Of a stretch of DNA of 64,000 nucleotides, positions 26,092 through 34,847 are shown one piece after another. The stretch comes from an uncultured Draconibacterium sp. GTDB taxonomy: Bacteria > Bacteroidota > Bacteroidia > Bacteroidales > Prolixibacteraceae. The DNA is taken from the NCBI RefSeq assembly GCF_913063105.1, contig NZ_CAJXYQ010000004.1, forward strand, positions 62,001-126,000. The letters run 5' to 3'. Below the pieces are notes generated by a model. That model saw nothing but the letters and a program-made list of their open reading frames with translations. It was not told the origin of the DNA and searched no databases. Within the stretch, counting starts at the first letter, position 1. Each line of letters opens with the position of its first letter. The position numbers were made by a program, and so were the translations under genes.

Positions 26092-26526
26092 CTATTCGTT
26101 TTGCATCGTTAATCCTTCATGCACCAGTTCAATCGATTCGATGGCCACCTCGTTTCCATCAGCTTTTAAGTCGGTAGATTGAACTTTTGACGGCCATGCA
26201 TTTTTCACTTTCCAGACTACCACCGGGGCATGCTCTTCGTTTAAAAGGCTAATGGTAATATCACGTCGTTCAATTTTATTCAACTTCACGGTATTCCACC
26301 AGTTGTAATATTCGTTGTCGGAAGCAAAAGTACCCCGTTTTAAGGTTATGTTGCTGTATTTCTGCATACCCGGCATTTTGGTTTTAAAGTACTCAGGACT
26401 AGCGCCATGCCGATATTCTATTACTTCTGTTTCCACATCGAGGCCGGAAACCTCCGTAAATCCGATTTTTGTTCCGCCCCATTCTACCTGAAAATGGAAC
26501 TTTACCATTGGATATTCTGTTGCCAT
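26092..26526 (-). CDS. eCIS inner tube protein 1 (phage tail tube / gp19 family)
   Basis: A 144-aa tube protein of the Afp1/gp19 type. Motifs are YPMVKFHFQVEWGG, TKIGFTEVSGLDVETEVIEY, MPGMQKYSNITLKRGTF and VWKVKNAWPSKVQSTDLKADG, ending IESIELVHEGLTM. It follows the sheath gene by 25 bp and precedes the second tube gene. Stacked hexamers of this protein make the needle that the contracting sheath drives forward. Confidence 0.95.
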   Translation of the reverse strand: MATEYPMVKFHFQVEWGGTKIGFTEVSGLDVETEVIEYRHGASPEYFKTKMPGMQKYSNITLKRGTFASDNEYYNWWNTVKLNKIERRDITISLLNEEHAPVVVWKVKNAWPSKVQSTDLKADGNEVAIESIELVHEGLTMQNE

Positions 26527-26551
26527 AATATTGTCTATTTAAATTTGTTAA

Positions 26552-27973
26552 TTACGATTCCTGCATTTTATGCGAAAACTTCAGGATTATAAATTCAGCC
26601 GGACGAACCGCTGCCATACCTATTTCAATATTCATTCTGCCCTCCAAAATGTCCTGTGCAGTCATTGTTTGGCCAAGTCCAACTCTAACGAAAAAAGCAT
26701 CCTCGGGTTTTGCCCCTGCCAATGCTCCATCGCGCCACTGCAGCGATAAAAAGTTTTCAATCATTGCCCGAACTTTTACCCATGTATTGGCATCGTTTGG
26801 CTCGAAAACAAACTGGGCGGTGGCTTTTTTAACCGATTCTTCAACCATGTTAAAAAACCTTCTCACGGGTATGTATTTCCATTCATTGTCATTTCCGGCA
26901 AGGGTTCGTGCGCCCCATACCAGAGTTCCTTTGCCGGCAAAGGTTCTGATAACATTTATCGACTTACCCGAAGTATCCATATTTAAGCCATCCTGCTCCA
27001 GGTTGGTCACCTTTTTATCGGGGCCAACAATGCTCATTACACCAACATTGGCCGGTGCTTTCCACACTCCGCGGTTGCTATCAACCCGTGCATAAATTCC
27101 GGCCATTGCACCAGATGGTGGCAGTGTTACAGTTAGTTTTGCCAATTCGCGTTTCAGCTGATTATAGAGTTCGGTATTTGCTGTTACAGTAGCATCATTT
27201 ACCGCCAGGCTATCGTAGCTAGTTGTACCTCCCGGGGCATTGGTTTCGGTGTGGGCTATGCTTACATTTGCCTCGTTGTATTTATACGGCAGGGTTGTTT
27301 TTAACCAGGGATAATAAGCTGCTCCGTATTTCAAATAATCAGTTCCGAGACTGATGTTTGTGCGCAAAGTATCGGCAAATGTTGATGCCTGATTATAGGT
27401 ATCGATAATGGTAAACCTGTCCTGAAGATCGTGGCACTGCATCATTGCTTCTTCATACAAATCGTAAAAATTTGTTACTGTTGAAATGTTTGAAGCATCG
27501 GGAAAAACAATAAGTGTAGGTTCGTCTTCGCTTGCAACCAGAGCCAGGCCTCCGTTGGCGCCAAGATCGGCTTTACTTATTGCTGTTGCCGAGTAATTGC
27601 CTACTGAAACAATGTAGCAAGGTCCACCTCCGTTAGCAAAATACAATTGCATGGAATAATACATTAAAAAAGGAGATTTGGAGGAAGGATCGGGTACCTG
27701 TATAGTACGGCTAAGACTTCCCGAAGTGTCGTAAACATCATCGATATTTACCACAATATTTTGTTCGGGTGCTGCTCCTCCAAAAAGCTGTTCGAACTCG
27801 AGCAGCGATTTAATGCGGGTTGGAACATTTAAAAGATCATCGTCAACCTTCTTCTTTGCTTTTTCGGTATAACCGATAAAGGCAGGAATGGCGGTCTCAA
27901 CCTGTGCGACCGAGGGCGGAAATACCGAAATCTCTTCGATGTAAACGCCTGGTGTTTTGTACGGTGTTGCCAT
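26552..27973 (-). CDS. Contractile tail sheath protein
   Basis: The 473-aa sheath protein shows the canonical opening TPGVYIEEISVFPPSVAQVE and TAIPAFIGYTEKA, the TLVWGARTLAG block and FFNMVEESVKKATAQFVFEPN, and the conserved C-terminal domain FLSLQWRDGALAGAKPEDAF, VRVGLG and INIEIGMAAVRPAEFIIL (two Ile/Met variants). Only one sheath gene is present, unlike Afp/PVC loci that carry three. It is the third gene of the operon. Confidence 0.97.
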   Translation of the reverse strand: MATPYKTPGVYIEEISVFPPSVAQVETAIPAFIGYTEKAKKKVDDDLLNVPTRIKSLLEFEQLFGGAAPEQNIVVNIDDVYDTSGSLSRTIQVPDPSSKSPFLMYYSMQLYFANGGGPCYIVSVGNYSATAISKADLGANGGLALVASEDEPTLIVFPDASNISTVTNFYDLYEEAMMQCHDLQDRFTIIDTYNQASTFADTLRTNISLGTDYLKYGAAYYPWLKTTLPYKYNEANVSIAHTETNAPGGTTSYDSLAVNDATVTANTELYNQLKRELAKLTVTLPPSGAMAGIYARVDSNRGVWKAPANVGVMSIVGPDKKVTNLEQDGLNMDTSGKSINVIRTFAGKGTLVWGARTLAGNDNEWKYIPVRRFFNMVEESVKKATAQFVFEPNDANTWVKVRAMIENFLSLQWRDGALAGAKPEDAFFVRVGLGQTMTAQDILEGRMNIEIGMAAVRPAEFIILKFSHKMQES

Positions 27974-27991
27974 AATTTTAGATTTTAAATT

Positions 27992-28867
27992 TTACATGTG
28001 TATTTCTGAATATATTTTTGATGAAGCATCATCGGGAATAATTTGAAGGACATCAGGATTGGGAAGCTCTGAATTGCCAAGCTTAACGGATATAAACCCC
28101 CTGGCGGTAAGTGGTTTTTCAGTACGTGTTATTAACTGGCGCGAATTGCCGTTTTCTTTTTTAACATCATCATGGTTATTTACCTGCTGATTCGTTTTAA
28201 AGTAGTATCGCCAGGTAGTTTTTCGATTGGCAAAAACCAGGTTAAAAATACGTTGATCACTGCGTAATTTCCCATTTGCTCTGAGAATATCGTAGCTACC
28301 GGTTTCGCCTTTTATGCCAATACGAATAATACCTAAAAGGTTTTGTTTTTCATTGGCAGCTAAGTTTTCTAATACCGCTTTCTGGCTCAAATCGTTTAAA
28401 CGGTAATCGTCAGTTACTGCTGTGGTATTATTCGCACGTTTAATTAATGGGAAATTACCGGTTTCGCTTAACAAACGTTTATTGGAAAAGTAGAGCAGTT
28501 GACCGCTATTTTGTAATCCGAGATCTGTGAAATGGTTGAATGTGTATGTTTTTAATTTCAGCAAAAAGGAGAGTTCCAGGTTTTCACTTAGTGGAATAAA
28601 AGGCACATCCAGGTTGGATGACGCGACCTTTAACCACACCGAAAGTTTATAACCTGAGCATTTAAAAACTATTTGATGTCCTAATAATTTTTTAAGGGTG
28701 TTTGCTGAAGGAACAATTGAGAAAAGATCGGAAAACTCATAGTTGGTCAACTGCATCTCTTTTTCAGTATCGTTCATACTAAAAAAGTCTTTGGCACCAT
28801 TATTTAAAAAATATTTGTGGTATAAATTCACTTCAAACAATGGTTTGTATTTTATTGAAAAACTCAT
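27992..28867 (-). CDS. Uncharacterised eCIS operon protein between cap and sheath
   Basis: I do not recognise a named domain in this 291-aa protein. It starts MSFSIKYKPLFEVNLYHKYF, contains VPFIPLSENLELSFLLKLK and ends ADG-free with a stretch AKLGNSELPN-like GFISVKLGNSELPNPDVLQ. The start overlaps the DUF4255 stop (ATGA), so the two are translationally coupled. Proteins of about this size and opening occur at the same place in other Bacteroidota eCIS loci as I recall them. No signal peptide or membrane segment is visible. A role at the cap end of the particle is an inference from position. Confidence 0.65.
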   Translation of the reverse strand: MSFSIKYKPLFEVNLYHKYFLNNGAKDFFSMNDTEKEMQLTNYEFSDLFSIVPSANTLKKLLGHQIVFKCSGYKLSVWLKVASSNLDVPFIPLSENLELSFLLKLKTYTFNHFTDLGLQNSGQLLYFSNKRLLSETGNFPLIKRANNTTAVTDDYRLNDLSQKAVLENLAANEKQNLLGIIRIGIKGETGSYDILRANGKLRSDQRIFNLVFANRKTTWRYYFKTNQQVNNHDDVKKENGNSRQLITRTEKPLTARGFISVKLGNSELPNPDVLQIIPDDASSKIYSEIHM

Positions 28868-29460
28868 TCGTTGATATGATTAAGGGTTCCGTTAATTTCT
28901 GAGATGAGCGATGTTTCTCCAAGTTTTTTATGGCGAGAAAGCTGAAGTAATTGGATTTTATAAATTACCGAAGGTAGTTGCCGGCCTCCGAATGTTCCCC
29001 AAATGTGATTCCACACTTCGAAACCGGGAGTATACAAATCCACGATAAATTTGAAATCAGCTAAATCCTGCAGCGAAGCATTTGCCCGGTTATAAATCGT
29101 ATTTTTTGCGGTAAACAATTTCTGCCCCTGAAAAAATTCGACTGTTTTACCAATACTTAAAAGCGATTTGTCATAAGAATCGCAATTGGCGCTTACAATA
29201 AAAAAGAGGTTAATATTCACCGGAGGATTGTATTGCTCCGTTTTATTATTGACCAGTTTATTCGATGGAATATTTTTCAGGGTTGTTTCTTCCTGGATGG
29301 ACAATAGCGACATAATCACCTTGCCTTCAACATTATCTGCTTTATCGCCTCCGCCATCAAGCAAAGCCAGATTTTCCAGAACAATGTTTTTTTCCAGGCC
29401 AACCTGTTCGAAATAAGTTTCAAGCTGTTCTTTTAGAATTTGTAAAGTTTCAAATATCAT
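28864..29460 (-). CDS. DUF4255 tube/sheath terminator cap protein (Afp16/Pvc16 N-terminal family)
   Basis: A 198-aa protein of the DUF4255 family, which closes the distal end of tube and sheath. Motifs are MIFETLQILKEQLETYF, VIMSLLSIQEETTLKN, NPPVNINLFFIVSAN and YKSLLSIGK-like SLLSIGKTVEFFQG, and the end MWNHIW-type EVWNHIWGTFGGRQLPSVIYK. I start at ATG 29460, which has AAGGTG ahead of it; the GTG at 29478 is in frame but less likely. It is the first gene of the eCIS operon. Confidence 0.93.
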   Translation of the reverse strand: MIFETLQILKEQLETYFEQVGLEKNIVLENLALLDGGGDKADNVEGKVIMSLLSIQEETTLKNIPSNKLVNNKTEQYNPPVNINLFFIVSANCDSYDKSLLSIGKTVEFFQGQKLFTAKNTIYNRANASLQDLADFKFIVDLYTPGFEVWNHIWGTFGGRQLPSVIYKIQLLQLSRHKKLGETSLISEINGTLNHINE

Positions 29461-29608
29461 AATCACCTTTTCTTTCACTATCAGTTATCAGCAAATCATA
29501 ATGCATTGCGTCCTTAATAAGGAGTAAAACCTACTAATGAAAAGGGCTATGGTATTATCTTCTGTACTTGATGAAACCGTTAGGGGCTTCAATCGTTTAA
29601 TGGTATTC

Positions 29609-29639
29609 GCAAGTTACGACAATTGAAAAGAAAAGTCAA
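29609..29639 (-). promoter_or_regulatory. Candidate promoter of the eCIS operon
   Basis: On the minus strand, TTG (29639-29637), 20 bp and TAACTTGC (29616-29609) resemble the Bacteroidota consensus, with the last two bases of the -7 box off. No better match lies between here and the first start codon. A weak -7 box would suit a gene set that needs an activator. Confidence 0.35.
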
Positions 29640-29677
29640 TGCTTCGAGCTTTCTAAATAAGAAAACGCCTCTCAAAC

Positions 29678-29723
29678 TCCTGTTTTACAACTAAATAAAA
29701 ATCATAATTTATTTAAAACAGGA
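29678..29723 (-). terminator. AT-rich hairpin after the dacB-like gene
   Basis: TCCTGTTTT (29678-29686) pairs with AAAACAGGA (29715-29723), and the inner bases AAATAAA / TTTATTT extend the stem. There is no long T run after it, so termination is likely but not certain. Confidence 0.45.
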
Positions 29724-29791
29724 CTTATTAAGAATAAAACAGAGAATAATTCCTTCTGAATATTTAAGTATATAAATGCCTGATTTTTAAT

Positions 29792-31219
29792 TTAAAACTC
29801 CAGATACAACTCATGCAATAAAGACTCCACTTCGGTAATTAAAGTCGAATGAGAACCTGCAAAATGATTAAACATCAGCGAAAAAACCAAGCTGTTATTA
29901 TTGGCCGTTGTGAGGTAACCTGAATAGCACCTCACCCGGGTCATCGATCCGCTTTTGGCCTGCAAGGTCATTCCCGGAAATTTCGAGTTATCAAAACGAC
30001 TCAATGTTCCTTCGCCGGCAACCGGTAACGAAGAAACAAAAGCTTTATTTGAAGCCATATAAAGAAGGAAACTGGTAAAAAAAGCAGGAGAAACAGCATT
30101 AAAATGCGACAGGCCACTACCATCTTCAATATATATCTTCTCCGTGTGAAGTCCCTTTTTATTCCAAAATTCCTTTTCTAAATCAATACCGTCAATCCGG
30201 TTCCCGAAACCAGCTTTATCAACCGCCAGCTGCTTTAAAAAGTGTTCGGCAAATAAATTTATGCTTTCGTGGTTTAACACCTCACTAATCTCGCTTAAAG
30301 TTGGTGATTCCTGAATATAAATCAATTTGGCTTTTTGGCTGTCGCCGGGTTCAAACCTGATGTCCTCGCGCACAAATATCCCCTCAGCACGAAGTGCTTT
30401 TAAAAGTTGCTGTGCCAAAATAATTTCCGGTTGATGAATTGCCGCCTTAATCGTAAAAGCTTTCCGGTTTTTAGGAATGGTTCCCCGAATTACCCGTGAA
30501 AAATCGTATGGCCCTCCAAAAACATAGGCATTATCGCTGTTATTGTCGGCCGATAACACCTCGTTTTGTATGGTTAATCCATCAATTTTTGGGTAGGTAT
30601 TAATTATTTTTGTTGCTTGTCCGGCTTTCCTGGGGGAAGCAAAAGTAATTCGAAACAAATTATCGTAAATACTAAAAGCGTTGGCTCCAGCCCCATAATA
30701 ATTTCCAATATCTTCCCAAATCCAGGTACTGGGTACCCGCTCCGAGTCGTAAATACTGCCATCCAAAACCAGGTTCCCGTCAATATTACTGATTCCTGCA
30801 GCTTTTACCTGTTTTGCCCAGTTTTTTAAAAAATCGAAATAATGATCTTGAAAATACTCAGAACCCAATGTCGGGTCAGCTCCGGCAACAACCAGCAGGT
30901 TTCCTTTTAGCGTTCCACCACTACTAATTGTTCCGGTATAGGATATTTTTGTTTTAAAGCGATAATCAGCGCCAAGCATTTCCAATGCGGTACCCGATGT
31001 TAATAATTTTAGTGTGGATGCCGGAATTAATAAGCGATTAGGATTAAGGCTGTAAACAGACGATCCGGTAGACTGATTTATGATACTTATACCAACCGAT
31101 GCATTTTTATACTCCTGTTTTTGAAGAAGTTTATCGACTGCTGCAGAAAAGCTGTTTTGAGCAAGCAGCTTGCCCGAAAAAAATAAAAGACAGAGGAAAG
31201 TAAAATATCGTGCATGCAT
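29792..31219 (-). CDS. dacB: D-alanyl-D-alanine carboxypeptidase/endopeptidase (PBP4 family, S13)
   Basis: PBP4-type enzymes trim or cut peptidoglycan cross-links in the periplasm. The 475-aa protein has a signal peptide (MHARYFTFLCLLFFSGKLLA) and the three penicillin-binding motifs: SxxK as STLK at 68-71 (IPASTLKLLTSG), SxN as SIN near 318 (NHESINLFAEH), and KTG-type KSG near 420 (QAKSGSMTRVRCYSGYL). The inserted domain between the first two motifs, with VVAGADPTLGSEYFQ and DGSIYDSERVPSTW, is typical of class C PBP4. It is transcribed alone and divergently from crcB. Confidence 0.92.
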   Translation of the reverse strand: MHARYFTFLCLLFFSGKLLAQNSFSAAVDKLLQKQEYKNASVGISIINQSTGSSVYSLNPNRLLIPASTLKLLTSGTALEMLGADYRFKTKISYTGTISSGGTLKGNLLVVAGADPTLGSEYFQDHYFDFLKNWAKQVKAAGISNIDGNLVLDGSIYDSERVPSTWIWEDIGNYYGAGANAFSIYDNLFRITFASPRKAGQATKIINTYPKIDGLTIQNEVLSADNNSDNAYVFGGPYDFSRVIRGTIPKNRKAFTIKAAIHQPEIILAQQLLKALRAEGIFVREDIRFEPGDSQKAKLIYIQESPTLSEISEVLNHESINLFAEHFLKQLAVDKAGFGNRIDGIDLEKEFWNKKGLHTEKIYIEDGSGLSHFNAVSPAFFTSFLLYMASNKAFVSSLPVAGEGTLSRFDNSKFPGMTLQAKSGSMTRVRCYSGYLTTANNNSLVFSLMFNHFAGSHSTLITEVESLLHELYLEF

Positions 31220-31327
31220 TTTTTCTTATTTTTGAAAGCTTAAAAATAACAGATTGTTTGAGTTGTAAGCTTTCTTTCATTCTTATTTGTTTAATTACTC
31301 CTCTGATTAAATCTGAAAAACAATACT

Positions 31328-31708
31328 ATGCTACGAACAATTTTAATAGTTGGTACCGGGGGCTTTATCGGAAGTGTTATGCGTTACCTGGTGCAGGTAT
31401 TTGTTGAAAAAGGCCTGACGAGCACCTTCCCGTGGGGAACTTTTATTGCCAATATGGCCGGTAGTTTTATTATTGGGATTGTGTTTGCACTGGCCCAAAA
31501 AGGCAACCTTTTAAGCGCCGAATGGCGTATGTTTTTGGCTGTTGGCATTTGTGGTGGGTTTACTACTTTTTCATCGTTTGCCTATAATAACCTCAGTATG
31601 TTAAAAGAACAGGCCTATGGCCAATTTATATTAAATGTTGGCGGAAGTTTGGTTTTTGGCTTGCTGGCAGTTTATTTGGGAATGATACTGATTCGGGCCA
31701 TTCTGTAA
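31328..31708 (+). CDS. crcB: Fluoride ion channel CrcB/Fluc
   Basis: A 126-aa membrane protein with four helices. The family marks are GGFIGSVMRYLV, PWGTFIANMAGSFIIGI with the key Asn, GGFTTFSSFAYN with the Phe-box, and the ending VYLGMIL. CrcB dimers export fluoride passively. No fluoride riboswitch sequence is visible in the 108 bases upstream. The gene faces an SDR gene; a DUF190 gene, often paired with crcB elsewhere, lies 1.2 kb further on. Confidence 0.95.
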   Translation: MLRTILIVGTGGFIGSVMRYLVQVFVEKGLTSTFPWGTFIANMAGSFIIGIVFALAQKGNLLSAEWRMFLAVGICGGFTTFSSFAYNNLSMLKEQAYGQFILNVGGSLVFGLLAVYLGMILIRAIL

Positions 31709-31712
31709 ATCA

Positions 31713-31769
31713 GGCTGTTACAAAACCAATTTGTTTACCGGGTAAACAAGAGTGAATTTCGTAACAGCC
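31713..31769. repeat. Nested inverted repeat between crcB and SDR gene
   Basis: Outer arms GGCTGTTAC (31713-31721) and GTAACAGCC (31761-31769) enclose a second perfect pair TTGTTTACC (31731-31739) / GGTAAACAA (31741-31749). The structure could end transcription from both sides, although no T run follows, or act as a small mobile palindrome. Confidence 0.55.
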
Positions 31770-31785
31770 CGCTATTTCAAGAAAA

Positions 31786-32637
31786 TTATTCGCTAAGGCC
31801 CATACCTGCCAGTATTTCTTTTCTAACCGGTTCGGTAACATCGTTTATTTTCTGCATTCCAAAATCCAGTCCACCAATGGTTCGAAGTGGGCGGCTTCCT
31901 GGTTCAGCATCAATTAAATCCTCAAATATTTTAACAATCAACATCGGGTCAGTAGGTGCATTTTCATCGGCAAACAGGCTTTTTACATTGCTCACAAAAT
32001 TCATATTAAATTCATTTACATGCCCATAAACCTCAGCTATTTCTTCCTGCCCCGCAGGAACCATGTTTTCCAGAAATTTTGTTTCAAATGGCCCCGGCTC
32101 AACAATGGCAACATCAATTCCGAGCGGTGCCAGTTCGTAACGCATCCCCTCGCTCAGGCCTTCAAGCCCCCACTTACTGGCATTGTAAACTGCCCAGCCC
32201 GGAAAAGCGCCACGTCCAGCTACTGAACTTACCTGAATGATTAATCCCGATTTTTTAGCTCGCATCCCCGGTAAAACCATTTGGGCTGCACGTACCGTTC
32301 CAACAATATTCAAATCGAGTTGCGCCAATACCGAGCCAGGAGCAAAGGCCTCAACAGCTCCTCCATAACCATAACCTGCATTATTAATCAACACATCAAC
32401 ACCGGGTAATTTTTCGGCTGCAGCCTTCACACTTTCGTCTGAGGTCACATCCAAATCCAATACTTCCAGCTTCAGCTTGTTTTTTGATCCAAATTCGAGC
32501 AATTCCCCGGCAGGGCCTGCATTTTTACCATTCACATTGCGCATACTGGCAATTACATGATGTCCCTTCTCTGCCAAATATTTTGCGGCCATATACCCAA
32601 AACCCGAACTGCAACCGGTAATTAAAATTGTTTTCAT
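31786..32637 (-). CDS. Short-chain dehydrogenase/reductase (classical SDR)
   Basis: A 283-aa classical SDR with the NAD(P) loop TGCSSGFG at residues 7-14, NNAGYGYGG, the catalytic Ser in IIQVSSVAGRG and YNASK (Tyr/Lys pair) near 158. The RN after the second strand (SMRNVNG) suggests NADP preference. The substrate is unknown; relatives are annotated as general oxidoreductases. It is monocistronic and separates crcB from the DUF190 gene on the opposite strand. Confidence 0.9.
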   Translation of the reverse strand: MKTILITGCSSGFGYMAAKYLAEKGHHVIASMRNVNGKNAGPAGELLEFGSKNKLKLEVLDLDVTSDESVKAAAEKLPGVDVLINNAGYGYGGAVEAFAPGSVLAQLDLNIVGTVRAAQMVLPGMRAKKSGLIIQVSSVAGRGAFPGWAVYNASKWGLEGLSEGMRYELAPLGIDVAIVEPGPFETKFLENMVPAGQEEIAEVYGHVNEFNMNFVSNVKSLFADENAPTDPMLIVKIFEDLIDAEPGSRPLRTIGGLDFGMQKINDVTEPVRKEILAGMGLSE

Positions 32638-32874
32638 TGTAGTAGTTTTTAATGTTATTTTATTAAAACACCAACAGGTATTTTTCTATTAATTTCAAAC
32701 GTCACTACACTGCTATTGTTCATTTATAATTACTAAGCTACCACTATGTTAAACAGTTAACAATCATAGTATAGCAGTGATTTTATCCCTTAAATTTGAA
32801 ACCAATAATTAAGAAAAAGGTAAAAGCTAATGCGAGCTTTTCTAAACAATTATGAATTCTAAAAATGTGCAGCG

Positions 32875-33243
32875 ATGAAAACAACAGAAAAAACCGGAAT
32901 TCTGAAGATTTACGTGGGAGAATCGGATAAAATAAATGGCCGTGTGCTGTTTGAAGAAATTGTATTTGAGGCACGTAATGCAGGAATGGCAGGAGCAACA
33001 GCTTACAAAGGCATCATGTCGTTTGGAGCAAGCCACAGCATTCATACCATGAAAATTTTTGCTTTATCGAGCGATTTGCCAGTTATTATTGAAATTATTG
33101 ACAACATTGACAAACTGGACACCTTTGCCGAAAAGGTAAACGAAATTATGGCAAAAAGCCAACGTGGAGGGTTGGTTACTTTCCAGGAACTTAATGTGGT
33201 ACGATACGAACGAGGACTGAAATACCAGGAAGATTATCATTAG
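32875..33243 (+). CDS. DUF190 family protein (PII-like fold)
   Basis: The 122-aa protein belongs to DUF190, which has a ferredoxin-like PII-type fold. Marks are ILKIYVGESDKINGRVLFE, ARNAGMAGATAYKGIMSFG, IHTMKIFALSSDLPVIIEI and the ending. In many genomes DUF190 lies directly next to crcB and is thought to act in fluoride homeostasis; here an opposite-strand SDR gene separates them. Start ATG at 32875. Confidence 0.92.
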   Translation: MKTTEKTGILKIYVGESDKINGRVLFEEIVFEARNAGMAGATAYKGIMSFGASHSIHTMKIFALSSDLPVIIEIIDNIDKLDTFAEKVNEIMAKSQRGGLVTFQELNVVRYERGLKYQEDYH

Positions 33244-33353
33244 GCAACCAACTTAAACATAAGCGTAAATTAGAATCCGAAAACAAATTATCGGCACAAG
33301 TTGTAACTGTTAACCCAATATCAAATAATTGCTACCTGTAAACTTACCCCTGT

Positions 33354-33381
33354 TTTGGTATGACAGAAATTACTAACTTTG
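33354..33381 (+). promoter_or_regulatory. Promoter for enolase gene
   Basis: TTTG (33354-33357), 16 bp and TAACTTTG (33374-33381) fit the Bacteroidota promoter, with a perfect -7 box and a spacer a few bases shorter than usual. The leader to the eno start codon would be about 80 bases. Confidence 0.6.
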
Positions 33382-33454
33382 GTCTGCTTTTTAAGAATCG
33401 GGACTTAAAGTCTTGATTTACTGAAAATAACAGATTTATATTTTAATTTAATAA

Positions 33455-34765
<1,311 letters not shown>

Positions 34766-34787
34766 GAATACTTTTTAGATAATTCTG

Positions 34788-34822
34788 AAACCGTTCCGTC
34801 AACCGATGGAGCGGTTTTTTTA
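34788..34822 (+). terminator. Rho-independent terminator after eno
   Basis: AAACCGTTCC (34788-34797) pairs with GGAGCGGTTT (34808-34817, one G-T pair), followed by a run of T. It lies 25 bases after the eno stop. Confidence 0.88.
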
Positions 34823-34847
34823 TACCAGGAAGAATATTGTCAGAATT

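Larger units (their letters stand above)
29461..29791. other. Intergenic region upstream of the eCIS operon
   Basis: About 330 bases without a gene separate the eCIS operon from the dacB-like gene. It holds a candidate eCIS promoter (29609-29639), a leader of about 140 bases, and an AT-rich hairpin (29678-29723) that probably ends the dacB-like transcript. No small ORF with a convincing start was found. Confidence 0.6.

Noticed and set aside
7010..29460. Type VI secretion system
   Set aside because: Spike, PAAR and gp25 are shared, but there is no TssJ/L/M membrane complex or ClpV, and the tape measure, LysM adaptor, DUF4255 cap and Afp15-type ATPase define an eCIS.
31220..31327. Fluoride riboswitch ahead of crcB
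   Set aside because: The conserved core of the crcB RNA motif (GGCGATGG...GCC with its pseudoknot partner) is not present in the 108 bases before the start codon.
32822..32841. Hairpin AAAAGCT/AGCTTTT before the DUF190 gene as a riboswitch or terminator
   Set aside because: Seven AT-rich base pairs with no T run and no further structure; too weak to call.
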